A stretch of DNA of 64,000 nt from Photobacterium atrarenae (GCF_024380015.1 NZ_CP101509.1:930001-994000), one strand, 5' to 3'. Shown: positions 35,811 through 45,886, counted from the first letter of the stretch. A program made the numbers and translations. Notes: a model not told the origin generated them from the sequence alone.

Positions 35811-35856
35811 AAAACCGGATGGATTGAGAAAATGTTTTTCCAATTCTTCCGGTTTT
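35811..35856 (+). terminator. Long terminator-like hairpin
   Basis: AAAACCGGA and TCCGGTTTT pair at the base, and the stem continues with few mismatches toward a tiny loop around 35833, followed by TGTTTTTC... giving a 22-bp imperfect stem and a T-rich tail. No intact gene lies directly upstream, so it probably belonged to a lost gene. Confidence 0.7.
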
Positions 35857-36237
35857 GTTTTTCAAACCGCGTGGTCGGCTACAGCTAATCATTAACACCC
35901 TTATGAATTATAAAAAATCCCTTCTCTAAGATTGCAATTGATAACGTTATGTTTTTAAAGAGGTAAAAAAGTTTATCCACAAAAACAGTGGGTAACTTTA
36001 CGGTGGGATAACAGGACGTTGATGGTTTTTTGAACGGTGGTTTGATGGCGGCGGCACCGCCTTGTTTGGAGAGACAGCACGGTGATTGGGGTGTGAAATA
36101 TCTTTCTATGCCATCAGAGTTGTTGCGCCGTCAGTTTGAGCCGGTTCATAGTTTAATGAAATATGCTTTATAAGTATTCGGTTGCACGAATGGCCTTTGT
36201 TATCTTGGAGTTTGGATTGCTTTGTTGAGGGTGATGT

Positions 36238-38271
36238 ATGCTGAGTCTGGCCCGTGCTATGAATTTGCGAAAGACCATTTTTACCGTTTTCTTTATTCCC
36301 ACCATTTTGTTGCTCGGTGTCATTGGCTATCAAATCAAGCTGGCCAATCAGCAAGTGGCTGAGACGGAGCTGTCGCTGGAAACGGTTACCTTGTTTGAGT
36401 TGTATGATGATGTGGCGCATCAGTTTGCGGTTGAGCGCGGCTTAACTGCTGGCGTGATTGCTGCCCAAGGTAAAAGCCAACAGCGGGATGCATTGCTGGC
36501 GCAAAGGCACAAAGCAGATGCAGCCTACCAGCACTTGCTGGCATTTTCCCCGCAGCACCTGGAGCCGCAGGTGGTGGCAACCTTGTTGGGTGATGTAAAG
36601 CCAGAGCTGGACCGGCGTGAGACGATTCGCGGCCAGGTCGATCGGTTGTCCCTGACAGAGTCCCCATTTGCCTACTATTCAAATATCAACAAGCTGGCGC
36701 TGGATAATCTGGCGGTGGTGATGACCCAGCTCAGTGATCCGGATCTAAAGCAGGATATGCAGGGCTTACTGGCACTGCTGGTGATTAAAGAACAGGCCGG
36801 CATGGCCCGGGGCGCCCTGAACGGGGTGTTTGCCGGCAAGCAGTCGACGCCAGAACGATATACCCAAATCTCCAATTACTTGAGCGCTGAGCAATATGCG
36901 CTGCGACAGGCGAGAATGTTGCTCTCGGGAGATGCGCAGCAGCAGTTGCAGTCGATCCTGAGTGATTCAGTCTGGCAGCAAGTCATGACCATTCAGCAGC
37001 AATTTTTAGCGCAGCACGACAACCTTTCGGCGATTGACGGCCCGGAAGCCTCGGTTTGGTTCCCGCTGGCAACCCAGCGGATTGGCCTGATCAAGGCGCT
37101 GCGCGATGATGTTGCCAGCGAGATCAAGGCACATGCGCGACATCATCAGGCGGAAGCCAGCCTGATCCGTAATGTAATGATCGGTATTGTACTGTTGCTG
37201 GTGCTGCCGTTGGTACTGCTGACGATCAAAATGGTCAACTCGATGCGTGAACGGGTTGAGCAATTTATTGCTCAGCTGGATCGGATGGCATCGAATAACG
37301 ATCTTTCCATTCGCCTCGACGACGGTCGGCGGGATGAATTTGGCCGGATTGCCAGTCATGTGGATCAACTGGCCAGTAGCTTGAGTGCGACGCTGCATAA
37401 GACATTGCGTTTTGCCAGTCAGACAGAAAAAGAGATGGCGGCAATGGTTGATCTGGTCGCCCGGGCGAAAGACTCCAGCCAACAGACTCATCTGCGATGT
37501 GACAACATTGCCACGGCAATGACGGAAATGGCGCAGACTAGTGAAGAGGTTGCCGGGATCACCGTCGATGCGCAGCACAGTACTGATCAGGTGAAAGATA
37601 ACGCAGAAGCCTGTTTTGAACATAGTGATCGCTCATTCCAGTCTGCGACTGAATTGCTGGAGAATGTTGATCAGACGTTCGCCTGTATTGAAGCACTGGA
37701 AAAACAGATGGGGAGCGTGACGGAGATTTTAGACACCATCAATGCGATTTCCGAGCAAACTAACCTGCTGGCGCTGAATGCGGCGATTGAGGCGGCGCGT
37801 GCCGGTGAGCAGGGACGAGGGTTTGCGGTGGTGGCCGATGAAGTACGGACGCTGGCCCAGCGGAGTAAACAGTCGACAGAGGACATCCGTAAGCTGCTGG
37901 AAGGCATCGGCCAGAATGCCAAAGACTCCTTTGACAATATGCAGCAAAGCCGTGAAGCCAGTTATGAGGCTCAGGAAGTGGTGTCGGATACCAAGTCGCT
38001 GGTGGAGAAATTGATTTTGGCGGTGAACGAAATTGCCCAGTTTAATGTAAGTATCGCGACCGCATCCACAGAGCAGTCGCAAACGGCGAAAAGCGTTGAT
38101 ACCGATCTGGATGAGTTGCTGGAGCTGGCGGATAACACCAAAAAATCCATTGCCGATATTCATCAGGAAATGGCACTGGTGCAGGGACGGATGGCTGAGC
38201 TGATGGAAGAAGTCAGTCACTTTAAAATTGACCATCCGGAGCATGCGCCGATTGGGATGACTGCCCGATAA
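36238..38271 (+). CDS. Methyl-accepting chemotaxis protein with NIT sensor domain
   Basis: The 677-residue receptor has a first membrane segment at about 12-32, a periplasmic domain with the nitrate/nitrite-sensing (NIT) pattern ([15 protein letters not shown]), a second membrane segment at about 310-335, a HAMP region and a methyl-accepting signalling domain with the hairpin [20 protein letters not shown] and [16 protein letters not shown]. It should relay ligand binding to CheA/CheW. GAGGGTG precedes the ATG. It ends in its own strong terminator. The ligand is inferred from the domain name only. Confidence 0.92.
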   Translation: MLSLARAMNLRKTIFTVFFIPTILLLGVIGYQIKLANQQVAETELSLETVTLFELYDDVAHQFAVERGLTAGVIAAQGKSQQRDALLAQRHKADAAYQHLLAFSPQHLEPQVVATLLGDVKPELDRRETIRGQVDRLSLTESPFAYYSNINKLALDNLAVVMTQLSDPDLKQDMQGLLALLVIKEQAGMARGALNGVFAGKQSTPERYTQISNYLSAEQYALRQARMLLSGDAQQQLQSILSDSVWQQVMTIQQQFLAQHDNLSAIDGPEASVWFPLATQRIGLIKALRDDVASEIKAHARHHQAEASLIRNVMIGIVLLLVLPLVLLTIKMVNSMRERVEQFIAQLDRMASNNDLSIRLDDGRRDEFGRIASHVDQLASSLSATLHKTLRFASQTEKEMAAMVDLVARAKDSSQQTHLRCDNIATAMTEMAQTSEEVAGITVDAQHSTDQVKDNAEACFEHSDRSFQSATELLENVDQTFACIEALEKQMGSVTEILDTINAISEQTNLLALNAAIEAARAGEQGRGFAVVADEVRTLAQRSKQSTEDIRKLLEGIGQNAKDSFDNMQQSREASYEAQEVVSDTKSLVEKLILAVNEIAQFNVSIATASTEQSQTAKSVDTDLDELLELADNTKKSIADIHQEMALVQGRMAELMEEVSHFKIDHPEHAPIGMTAR

Positions 38272-38295
38272 CATCAGCAGCAGTGCAGGTGTTGC

Positions 38296-38319
38296 AATAC
38301 CGGGCCTGGGCCCGGTATT
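38296..38319 (+). terminator. Strong terminator after the chemoreceptor gene
   Basis: AATACCGGGC, a 4-base loop and GCCCGGTATT form a 10-bp stem followed by TTTG. It lies between two convergent genes and may also stop the leftward ammonia-lyase transcript. Confidence 0.88.
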
Positions 38320-38355
38320 TTTGTCACTGTAAGCCAAGCCTGCCAGAGCGGCGGC

Positions 38356-39915
38356 TTAGTCGTACATCTTCCAGTTCTGCTCGCGGATCTTGCTGATAAA
38401 TAAGCGCAACTCGCTTTCCAGTGGCCGGTCCTCGCGCACCATCTCAAAGTCTTTCTGGACAGAAGTAAGCATGGCCTGTAGAGCCGGGCTCAGCTGGCTG
38501 GTTTGCAACTCGCCCTGGGCTTCGCGCAGCAACAGGGCTTGCGATGCGGCAAGTAGCGAAGCCGAGGCGACTTGTTCTGTTAACTCCAATACCCGAAGGC
38601 AATCGCGTGAGGCGATGGTGCCCATACTGACCTTATCCTGGTTATGGCACTCGGTCGAGCGAGAGAAAACGCTGGCCGGCATAGTGTGTTTGAGTGCTTC
38701 GGCAGTCCAGGCGGAAATCCCGATTTGCACCGCTTTAAAGCCATGGTTGATGGGTTTGCGCGCCCCGGTGGCACCGGTGAGGTTGAACGGTAAACCGTTA
38801 TTGAATTTGTAGTCCATCAACTGGGCCATCTGTCGGTCCAGCAGATCGGCCAGGTTGGCAATCGCAACTTTCAGGGTGTCCATCGCCATCGCAATATGAC
38901 CGCCGTAGAAATGACCACCATGCAGCACTCGCTCATTGTCGCCGTCAATTATTGGGTTGTCGTTGGCGCTGTTAAGCTCGTTCTCAATCAGCTGGCGCAA
39001 CCAGGGCAGGCTGTCTTGCAGCACTCCGATCACATGCGGTGCACATCGCAGCGAATAGCGATCCTGCAAGCGATCACTGTTGCGTGGCGGCAGAGAGGAT
39101 TGCAGGTCGCTGCGTAGCCAGCTGGCGACTTGTTGTTGTCCCTGATGCGGCTTAACGGCAAACAGTGCTTCGTCAAAATGGAAATCATTGCCCTGCATGC
39201 CGACAGAGACCATCGCGGCGATCCGGGTCGCGAGTTGGGCAAGGTACTCGGCTCGTTTATAGGCGAGGCAGGCCAGGGCTGTCATTACTGAGGTGCCGTT
39301 CATCAGCGCCAGCCCTTCTTTCGGCTTGAGAGTGATCGGATGAAGCCCCAGCTCGGTATAGACCTCGGCGGCCGGGCGAACTTTTTCCTGATACATCACT
39401 TCTCGTTCGCCGATCAGAGCGGCAGCCAGATACGACAGTGGTGTGAGATCGCCGCTGGCACCGACAGAGCCTTCCTGGGGGATCCGCGGGGTAATGTCAT
39501 GGTTGATCAGGGTGACAATCTGATTGAGGAGTTCATGGCTGACGCCGGATACCCCCTGGCTTAGTGAGCACAGGCGCGTTGCCAGTACAGCCCGGGCCTG
39601 CTGGTGGTCAAGATGTTCACCAAGCCCGCAGCCGTGGAAGCGGGTCAGGTGGAGTGGCAGCTCATCGACCAGCTCGGGTGGGATCGCCACCGTGCAGGAG
39701 TCTCCGTAACCTGTCGTGACCCCGTAGATCACGCCTTCTTCCTTGAGCAGGCTATCGAGAAACGCAACACCGCGGTCAATTTTGGCGTTGAATTCAGGTG
39801 AGGCATTGATTTGAGCCCGGGCACCATTGGCAATATCGACCACATCTTCAATGGTCAGTCGCTCGGCACCAAACAGGATGGCATCTTGATGATCAGCGTT
39901 CATAATAAAATCCAT
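38356..39915 (-). CDS. MIO-type aromatic amino acid ammonia-lyase (HAL/TAL family)
   Basis: The 519-residue enzyme belongs to the histidine/phenylalanine/tyrosine ammonia-lyase family; the MIO cofactor would form from Ala-Ser-Gly in GSVGASGDLTPLSY near residue 152. The substrate-selectivity pair at LTRFHGCG is Phe-His, unlike the Ser-His of histidine lyase, so a tyrosine or phenylalanine substrate is plausible. The usual hut neighbours are absent; instead an acyl carrier protein and a ketosynthase-like protein lie just upstream on the same strand, as in aryl polyene clusters where a lyase supplies the aryl starter acid. Start may be the ATG at 39903, which has GGATTTT before it. Confidence 0.82.
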   Translation of the reverse strand: MDFIMNADHQDAILFGAERLTIEDVVDIANGARAQINASPEFNAKIDRGVAFLDSLLKEEGVIYGVTTGYGDSCTVAIPPELVDELPLHLTRFHGCGLGEHLDHQQARAVLATRLCSLSQGVSGVSHELLNQIVTLINHDITPRIPQEGSVGASGDLTPLSYLAAALIGEREVMYQEKVRPAAEVYTELGLHPITLKPKEGLALMNGTSVMTALACLAYKRAEYLAQLATRIAAMVSVGMQGNDFHFDEALFAVKPHQGQQQVASWLRSDLQSSLPPRNSDRLQDRYSLRCAPHVIGVLQDSLPWLRQLIENELNSANDNPIIDGDNERVLHGGHFYGGHIAMAMDTLKVAIANLADLLDRQMAQLMDYKFNNGLPFNLTGATGARKPINHGFKAVQIGISAWTAEALKHTMPASVFSRSTECHNQDKVSMGTIASRDCLRVLELTEQVASASLLAASQALLLREAQGELQTSQLSPALQAMLTSVQKDFEMVREDRPLESELRLFISKIREQNWKMYD

Positions 39916-40108
39916 TATTGATCAGTGAGTTATAGTTTTACCTCTTATTGATGATTTCATCCTATACAATATGCCCCTGGTATCATAATGGTGAGGTCTG
40001 GTTTTTCGAGGCTGGTCACGTCACGAGCACTGGAGGGGGGGACGGTCTGCGAAGCGGGCGGAGCTGCCGCCCGCAAAAAGAATATGTGAAGTGTGTCTGG
40101 TAACAGGC

Positions 40109-40369
40109 TCAGGCCGCTTTGACTGAAGCAATATAGTCGGCGAGGGTTGCTACGGAAGCAAAATGCTGGCGCGCTTCTTTGTCGTCGCTATCTAATGTAA
40201 TGCTGTACTGTTTTTTGAGCGCCAGCCCTAACTCCAGTGCATCAATGGAGTCCAGCCCCAGCCCGTCATTAAATAACGGCTCATCGGTTCCGATATCGTC
40301 AACACTGATGTCTTCAAGGTTGAGTGAGTCGATGATCAGTTTTTTGAGTTCAAGGTGAAGTTGTTCCAT
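40109..40369 (-). CDS. Acyl carrier protein
   Basis: The 86-residue acidic protein is a stand-alone carrier with GLGLDSIDALELG, where the Ser receives phosphopantetheine. It differs from the fatty-acid AcpP (which reads DSLDTVEL) and matches specialised carriers of polyene and type II polyketide systems. AAGGACA lies upstream of the ATG. It sits between the ketosynthase-like gene and the ammonia-lyase gene, with gaps of 106 and 193 bases. Confidence 0.88.
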   Translation of the reverse strand: MEQLHLELKKLIIDSLNLEDISVDDIGTDEPLFNDGLGLDSIDALELGLALKKQYSITLDSDDKEARQHFASVATLADYIASVKAA

Positions 40370-40475
40370 AGCGTAACTGTCCTTTCTGTTTTGGTTGAAG
40401 AACCATAGATCAATATGCTCATTGTGACATATGTGTCAGGCTGTATCACAATTGAGATTTAGAAATTGGAGCTAA

Positions 40476-41261
40476 TTAACACTGTTGTTGGTTTGGTATC
40501 GCTGACGCCTTGTTTGATTCGGTCATCACGCTGCGCTGCCAGATCCAGCGATGGCGATCCGTCGTCAGTTGCCAGTGGTGCTGGTTGCTCAGCAGTTGCC
40601 TGATCAGCTCAAGGGTTGCCGGACCTGTTTCAGGCTCCGGTGAAGGCGGCGTTTCCCAGCGGATTTGATAGCCTGCACCGCCGGTGAGCAGCATTGCCAG
40701 GGCATAACTTTGATAATGCCCCTGATCGAATGGCTGAAATGGCTCCGGCAACGGGGCGTCAAAATCGACCAGCAGCACCCGGTGATCCGGAAATTCGGCC
40801 AGATAAGCGGCGGCATCGAGGAGCGCACTGTGCAGGGTGTCCCGTCCGGCAGCGATCGACGAGACGGGAACCGGCCGGTTGGCGGCAATGGTAAACAGGC
40901 CGGCAGCCGTGTTGTGTACGGTTTGGGCAAAGTGAGTCGGCGAGGCTTCTTCGCCCTGTAGGATGCTTTCGATCAGGGCGGTTGTACGCGCCAGTTCACC
41001 ATGTCGACTGGCAAAGACAATGTAGTCAATGGGTTGGTCCTGGGCCAGGGACAGTGCTGCTTGCAGGGCTATTTTACTGAGTGGGCTGGTGCGTCGGCGC
41101 ATCATCGGCGGGATCAGGTTTGCCGTGACTGGAGCCGGGTTTTCGGGCCAGGTCATATCCTGCTGTGCCCACTGTTGCCAATGGCCGGGCTCAGTCAATC
41201 CGGGGGAAAGGGCTAGCCAGTTGAGCAGAGTAAAAGAGAATGAATTCATAGACAGCGCCAT
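40476..41261 (-). CDS. Ketosynthase-like protein (PF13723 type)
   Basis: The 261-residue protein is a short beta-ketoacyl-synthase-like protein of the kind annotated as chain length factor at the start of aryl polyene clusters. The thiolase-like core is recognisable (IVFASRHGELARTTAL, then PTHFAQTVHNTAAGLF), but the position of the usual catalytic Cys is not a Cys, so it is unlikely to condense by itself. It would act with a full ketosynthase, none of which is in this window. No clear ribosome site; the ATG at 41249 is an alternative start. Confidence 0.72.
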   Translation of the reverse strand: MALSMNSFSFTLLNWLALSPGLTEPGHWQQWAQQDMTWPENPAPVTANLIPPMMRRRTSPLSKIALQAALSLAQDQPIDYIVFASRHGELARTTALIESILQGEEASPTHFAQTVHNTAAGLFTIAANRPVPVSSIAAGRDTLHSALLDAAAYLAEFPDHRVLLVDFDAPLPEPFQPFDQGHYQSYALAMLLTGGAGYQIRWETPPSPEPETGPATLELIRQLLSNQHHWQLTTDRHRWIWQRSVMTESNKASAIPNQQQC

Positions 41262-41414
41262 ATTGAGTTATTTATGGCTATGGTTGCATATATTGAAAAC
41301 AGGCCCCAGCAGAACCGGGATGATTATTGAGGCATCTCACTTTTTTGCAGCGGGTTGAGTGCAAGAGAGGGGGGCACCACTTGGCGGGCAAGTGGTGCAA
41401 GCGTGGCGTTTGGT

Positions 41415-42386
41415 CTAGGCGTGACGGTGATCCCACCACTGCTGGGCTTGCTCGAGTGCAGTGGCTTGATCCGGGCAGACCTGCATCATTTTCAGCACAA
41501 TGGCCATGGTTGACACGACGGCATGTGTGCCATAGCTGTTATCGATTTCCCCCTCCCAGACTTGTCGCAGATATTCACCGCTGATCTCCCCGTGTTTGCC
41601 GGAGGCCCCTTCCAGGAAGGTTGGCCACTCCTCTTCATAGATTTCCCCGCGAGAGACTCCGGCCAGGCGGCAGGCGGTGCGCGGGCTGCGTTCACTCTCG
41701 CCGCCTTCGCCCTTAAAGGCCACCATGTTGAGATCGCCAACTCGCTGCGCGGCTTCTGCGTGCAGCTTTTCATAGCCCTGGTGGAAAATGCCGTGGATGG
41801 CAAACGGCGCACCACTTGGGTTCAGACCGCGGGCAACGGTATTGAGCGGGGTGCGTAGGCCGACCTGATCGCGCAGGGCCAGCAAATCGACCAGTGGCTC
41901 GCAGTAAGCGGACAGCGGGATGTAGCAGATGTCGTCATGGGCGAGGATGGTTTTGGCTTCATCCGGCGTCGTGGCCTGACGGATTCCGAGCGCCGGGCAG
42001 GCGGATTCAATCTGAAATTTCACGGCATCGACCGCGGCATGGCCATGCAGCAGCACCCGAACGCCGTTTTTCGCCAGCAGCTTGGCAGCCAGCAGCAACC
42101 AGGGTGGCTGGCGACGCTTGCCGGCGAAGCAAGGCCAGTCGAGGTCAATTTCCAAGTCCTGCCAGTCCGGATCGATCCGCTCGCGCAACGCCTGGATATA
42201 TCCGGCTGCCTCTTCACCGGTTTCACAACGGACCCGCTGCAGCATCAGCAGGACGGCCAGTTGGAGTCGCTCGGCTCTGCCGTCCAGGTACATGGTCAGG
42301 GCTTCCCGCGCTTCTTCCTGCGTCAGTGGCCGGCGGCCTTTCTCGCCTCGGCCGACATGTTTAATAAACTCTGTAAATGCTGGCAT
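41415..42386 (-). CDS. ybiB: YbiB/TrpD2-type glycosyltransferase-3-fold protein
   Basis: The 323-residue protein has the anthranilate-phosphoribosyltransferase fold: a small helical N-domain and a large domain with VLLHGHAA, RTPLNTVARGLNPSG and HGIFHQGYEKLHAEAA. It matches the YbiB/TrpD2 branch, which binds nucleic acid and lacks TrpD activity. The ATG at 42386 is preferred because AGGGAAAGC precedes it. It is transcribed toward the ketosynthase-like gene, 153 bases away, and may share its transcript by chance. Confidence 0.8.
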   Translation of the reverse strand: MPAFTEFIKHVGRGEKGRRPLTQEEAREALTMYLDGRAERLQLAVLLMLQRVRCETGEEAAGYIQALRERIDPDWQDLEIDLDWPCFAGKRRQPPWLLLAAKLLAKNGVRVLLHGHAAVDAVKFQIESACPALGIRQATTPDEAKTILAHDDICYIPLSAYCEPLVDLLALRDQVGLRTPLNTVARGLNPSGAPFAIHGIFHQGYEKLHAEAAQRVGDLNMVAFKGEGGESERSPRTACRLAGVSRGEIYEEEWPTFLEGASGKHGEISGEYLRQVWEGEIDNSYGTHAVVSTMAIVLKMMQVCPDQATALEQAQQWWDHRHA

Positions 42387-42519
42387 TGCTTTCCCTAATT
42401 CCATTTTTCACACTGATATTAACTATACCCCATTGAAACGGAATGCGAATGTCTCGGTTATTAACAAATCACCTACACTGATAGAACTGTCGCACCGAAG
42501 CAGGTACATCGGAGGGAGA

Positions 42520-43269
42520 ATGAAAATCGGACGTTTGGCAGCAGCGCTAACGCTGCTGGCTTCAGGGACGGTGATGGCTGAAGGAAAGATGGTCAGCTAT
42601 CAGGTCAATGGCGAGGCGTATGAAGGTTACTACACTGCGCCAGAAGGATCCGCGGCCCCGTTGGTTTTATTGATCCATGACTGGGACGGGTTAACGGACT
42701 ACGAAGTGAAACGGGCTGAAATGCTGGCAGAGGCCGGGTACGCGGTCTTTGCCGCAGATTTATTTGGTGCCGGAGTTCGGCCAACCAAAAATGAGGACAA
42801 GCGTCAGCATACCGGTGAGTTGTATCAGGACCGTCAGAAAATGCGCGATTTGCTTCAGGGTGCGATGGTCAAAGCACAGTCTCTGGGGGCAAACACCAGA
42901 CAAGCGGTAGCGATGGGATATTGTTTCGGCGGCGCAGCAGTGCTGGAAATGGCCCGATCCGGGGCCGACATGAAAGGGTTTGTGACGTTTCATGGCGGGC
43001 TGCGTACCCCTGAAGGACAGGATTACTCGCGAACCAAAGGTAGTGTGCTGGTTCTTCACGGCGGGGCTGATCAAGCGATCTCAATGAGCGATTTTGCCGC
43101 CCTGTCGCAAGATCTCGAGCAGGCCAAAGTCGACAGCGAAATGATCGTTTACAGCGGCGCACCGCATGCCTTTACCGTGTATGGTTCGCCGAATTATCGC
43201 CAGGATGCGGATGTGAAGTCGTGGCAGCGCTTCCTGACTTATCTGAAATCTGTGTTCCATGCCGGATAA
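42520..43269 (+). CDS. Periplasmic dienelactone-hydrolase-family protein
   Basis: The 249-residue alpha/beta hydrolase has a signal peptide (MKIGRLAAALTLLASGTVMA) and a DLH core: HDWDGL, the nucleophile elbow GYCFGGAA with Cys as nucleophile, Asp in LHGGADQAIS and His in SGAPHAF. It should hydrolyse esters or lactones in the periplasm. GGAGGGA lies just before the ATG; longer in-frame starts lie inside divergent ybiB. Confidence 0.85.
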   Translation: MKIGRLAAALTLLASGTVMAEGKMVSYQVNGEAYEGYYTAPEGSAAPLVLLIHDWDGLTDYEVKRAEMLAEAGYAVFAADLFGAGVRPTKNEDKRQHTGELYQDRQKMRDLLQGAMVKAQSLGANTRQAVAMGYCFGGAAVLEMARSGADMKGFVTFHGGLRTPEGQDYSRTKGSVLVLHGGADQAISMSDFAALSQDLEQAKVDSEMIVYSGAPHAFTVYGSPNYRQDADVKSWQRFLTYLKSVFHAG

Positions 43270-43355
43270 TCGTGGTCGCGCTGCACGTTACATCATTATG
43301 ATTTAATTGATTTTTACTGCTGCCTTGGTCATGCTGTTGGCCGGAGGTAGAATTC

Positions 43356-44348
43356 ATGAAGCAGTGTCCGGAAACACCGATCCGTTGGGGGATCATCGGT
43401 TGTGGCAATGTCACGGAAGTGAAAAGCGGCCCGGCCTATCAGATGGTGGAAGGCTTTGAGCTGGTCGCTGTTATGCGACGGGATGAAGCTAAAGCCCGCG
43501 ATTATGCCAAGCGGCATGGCGTCGCACGGTATTACACTGATGCCGATCAGCTTATTGCCGATCCCGAGGTGGATGCGGTGTATATCGCCACGCCGCCAGA
43601 TAGCCACAAAATCTATGCGTTAAAAGTGGCCGAGGCTGGCAAGCCGTGTTGTATTGAAAAGCCTCTGGCACCGGACTACGCCGACAGCGCGCTGATTACT
43701 GCAGCATTTCGTAAGCGCTCACTGCCGTTGTTTGTCGCTTATTATCGGCGGTCACTGCCGCGTTTTCGTCAGGTCCAATCCTGGTTAGCAGATGGCAAGA
43801 TTGGCGAGATCCGCCATGTCAGCTGGCAGCTCTCCAAACCGGCCAATGAGCTTGATTTGTCTGGTCAATATAACTGGCGCACTGATGCGGCGATTGCACC
43901 GGGCGGCTATTTTGATGATTTAGCCAGCCATGGGCTCGATTTGCTGATGTTCCTGCTGGGCGATATTTCCCGGGCGATGGGAATTTGCCTCAATCAACAA
44001 GGGCTCTATAGTGCCGGAGATGCGGTCACCGGGTGCTGGCAGCATGAATCTGGTGTTACCGGGTGCGGCAGCTGGCATTTTGGCGCCGCTAAGCGTGAAG
44101 ATCGGGTGGAAATTATCGGCAGCCGGGGCAAGCTGGTGTTTTCCGTCTTTGATGAAGCGCCGGTGATTATAATCAACGAATCAGGCGAGCGAAGCCGTTT
44201 CATTGAAAATCCGCTGCACATTCAGCAGTTTCATGTCGCAGCCATGGCAGCGCACTTGCTGGGCGGCGAACCGCATCCTTCGACAGGGGAAACGGCGACC
44301 CGAACCGCCTGGGTCATGTCCCAGATCCTGGGTCAGCCCGGCGAATAA
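43356..44348 (+). CDS. Gfo/Idh/MocA-family oxidoreductase
   Basis: The 330-residue protein starts with a Rossmann dinucleotide-binding fold (WGIIGCGNV) and has the family EKP motif in CCIEKPLAPDY and a C-terminal alpha/beta domain with YFDDLASHGLDLLMFLLG (the DxxxH active-site pattern). It likely oxidises or reduces a sugar or polyol with NAD(P). GGAGG precedes the ATG by about eight bases. It is followed 30 bases later by the YbjQ gene. Confidence 0.88.
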   Translation: MKQCPETPIRWGIIGCGNVTEVKSGPAYQMVEGFELVAVMRRDEAKARDYAKRHGVARYYTDADQLIADPEVDAVYIATPPDSHKIYALKVAEAGKPCCIEKPLAPDYADSALITAAFRKRSLPLFVAYYRRSLPRFRQVQSWLADGKIGEIRHVSWQLSKPANELDLSGQYNWRTDAAIAPGGYFDDLASHGLDLLMFLLGDISRAMGICLNQQGLYSAGDAVTGCWQHESGVTGCGSWHFGAAKREDRVEIIGSRGKLVFSVFDEAPVIIINESGERSRFIENPLHIQQFHVAAMAAHLLGGEPHPSTGETATRTAWVMSQILGQPGE

Positions 44349-44378
44349 CGAGATTCAATTCAGTTAGGGGAAAAGACT

Positions 44379-44693
44379 ATGTTGTGTGTTACAACATCTG
44401 AAATCGCTCACCGGACCATTACCGAAACGCTGGGAACGGTTAGCGGAAACGTGGTGCAATCAAAGCATGTCGGTCGCGATATTATGGCCGGTTTTAAAAC
44501 GATCTTTGGCGGCGAGATCCGCGGCTATACCGAAATGCTGGTGGAAGCGCGGGAAAAAGCCATGAGCCGGGCGATTGCCGAGGCCGAAGCCATGGGCGCG
44601 GATGCGATCGTCAACGTGCGTTTTACCACCAGTGCGATTATGCAGGGCGCCTCAGAAATTCTGGTCTACGGTACGGCAGTGAAGCTGAGATAG
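44379..44693 (+). CDS. ybjQ: YbjQ/UPF0145 family protein
   Basis: The 104-residue protein matches YbjQ (about 107 residues): GTVSGNVVQSKHVGRDIMAGF, then RGYTEMLVEAREKAM and GADAIVNVRF. Members form pentameric rings and are described as putative heavy-metal binders; the true role is unknown. It probably shares a transcript with the oxidoreductase upstream. Confidence 0.88.
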   Translation: MLCVTTSEIAHRTITETLGTVSGNVVQSKHVGRDIMAGFKTIFGGEIRGYTEMLVEAREKAMSRAIAEAEAMGADAIVNVRFTTSAIMQGASEILVYGTAVKLR

Positions 44694-44738
44694 ACGTTGA
44701 AATAAAAGAGTGAAAAACGTATTTCGGGTATTGGAGAG

Positions 44739-44769
44739 AATAGAAGCTCGCAATATGCGAACTTCTATT
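44739..44769. terminator. Shared terminator hairpin
   Basis: AATAGAAG and CTTCTATT pair around an inner TCGCA/TGCGA stem, giving 13 paired bases. GAATTTTA follows on the right. It lies between the convergent ybjQ and exported-protein genes. Confidence 0.75.
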
Positions 44770-44782
44770 GAATTTTAAGCAG

Positions 44783-45886
44783 TTAATATTTTGATGAACG
44801 GCATTCTTTCAAATACGTTTTATAGTCAAACCCGTCTAAAGATGCATACTGCCCCCCCAAATAGACAACGAGTCGTCCGTCGTTCGTGACCCTAAATCCA
44901 GTGGCCCCATCGGCGCCTTCGTCGGTAACACTAACGGAATAACCCACGCTGGTTGAAGCTGCCGGGGTAGGACTGGTTGCGACGCTAAACGTGCCGTTAT
45001 CGTTAAAGTAAGCAGGGTAAGCTTTGACTTGGTTCGTCCCCATATTTGCGCCACATGTGGTGTCTGTATAGGCGTGAACGATATACCAGTTCCCCGTACT
45101 ATCTTCAACTAATTGAGCATTTTGACCGAGGCTTTTGTTGCAGCCTGTATTGGATGGTGAGGTATAGCTGTTGACATAGGAGAAGGTGCGAATGTCAATT
45201 TCACCTTCGTTATCCGTGCCATATTGAAATAAATCTGTCACCGATGCCTTGTACGCCGCGCCTTGTGCATTGTCCATGTCGTGTAAAATTAACCAATAGT
45301 CATTTTCATGTCGGTTAATCCAAACATCTGTGATTTCTTCTATTCCATTATCCGCTTGAGTCAACGCCGCCACTTGTCCTTGGTCGCCATCGATGGTGAA
45401 TTTACGAAAGCGAACCGTTTTTTCATATTGAGAGGCGATAATTAAATAACCCTGGTCCTTGGCGCTGTTCGTGGGCGCAGGTAACCAGGCAATACCAGAT
45501 GGGTGTTGCTCACTAATATAAATCTTATCGTCAAGAGACATGGTTTCGTTGCTGGCGATAAGATCGTTGCTTGAATCAAACATACTTTCTGTGACCTGAA
45601 ATGCGAGAATTTGTCCCTCATCATCTGAGCCTGTTTCAGAATGGGAAATAAACGCAGTATGGGTGCCATTACTCCATTGGTGTGACAGTGCAAAAGATTG
45701 ATGGTGGTCACTGATCTCAAAGCTGTGATCAACTTCGGTGTCGGCAACAAACGCTTGGCAGCTCTCTGCCAGGCTGGACAACACTTGATCCATGGAAAGG
45801 TTCAGCTGAGGTTGTTGATAAGCATCTGAAGTTGCATAGACTGAGCTACTTAAACCCAACATAACGGTTGGTATAATATGTTTCAT
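44783..45886 (-). CDS. Exported protein of unknown function (367 residues)
   Basis: A signal peptide (MKHIIPTVMLGLSSSVYA) is followed by a mature protein rich in Asp, Thr, Ser and aromatic residues, with repeated short beta-blade-like units such as WLILHDMDNAQGAAYKA and NWYIVHAYTD, suggesting a beta-propeller. A few cysteines could form disulphides. No catalytic motif is recognised. The next genes upstream belong to a different transport operon. Confidence 0.7.
   Translation of the reverse strand: MKHIIPTVMLGLSSSVYATSDAYQQPQLNLSMDQVLSSLAESCQAFVADTEVDHSFEISDHHQSFALSHQWSNGTHTAFISHSETGSDDEGQILAFQVTESMFDSSNDLIASNETMSLDDKIYISEQHPSGIAWLPAPTNSAKDQGYLIIASQYEKTVRFRKFTIDGDQGQVAALTQADNGIEEITDVWINRHENDYWLILHDMDNAQGAAYKASVTDLFQYGTDNEGEIDIRTFSYVNSYTSPSNTGCNKSLGQNAQLVEDSTGNWYIVHAYTDTTCGANMGTNQVKAYPAYFNDNGTFSVATSPTPAASTSVGYSVSVTDEGADGATGFRVTNDGRLVVYLGGQYASLDGFDYKTYLKECRSSKY

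Larger units (their letters stand above)
35424..36237. other. Accessory debris before the chemoreceptor gene
   Basis: The stretch holds an IS3 orfA fragment (35640-35804), a long terminator-like hairpin (35811-35856) and then about 380 AT-rich bases with no convincing gene that should contain the chemoreceptor promoter. The left 150 bases are non-coding as far as can be seen. Confidence 0.45.
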
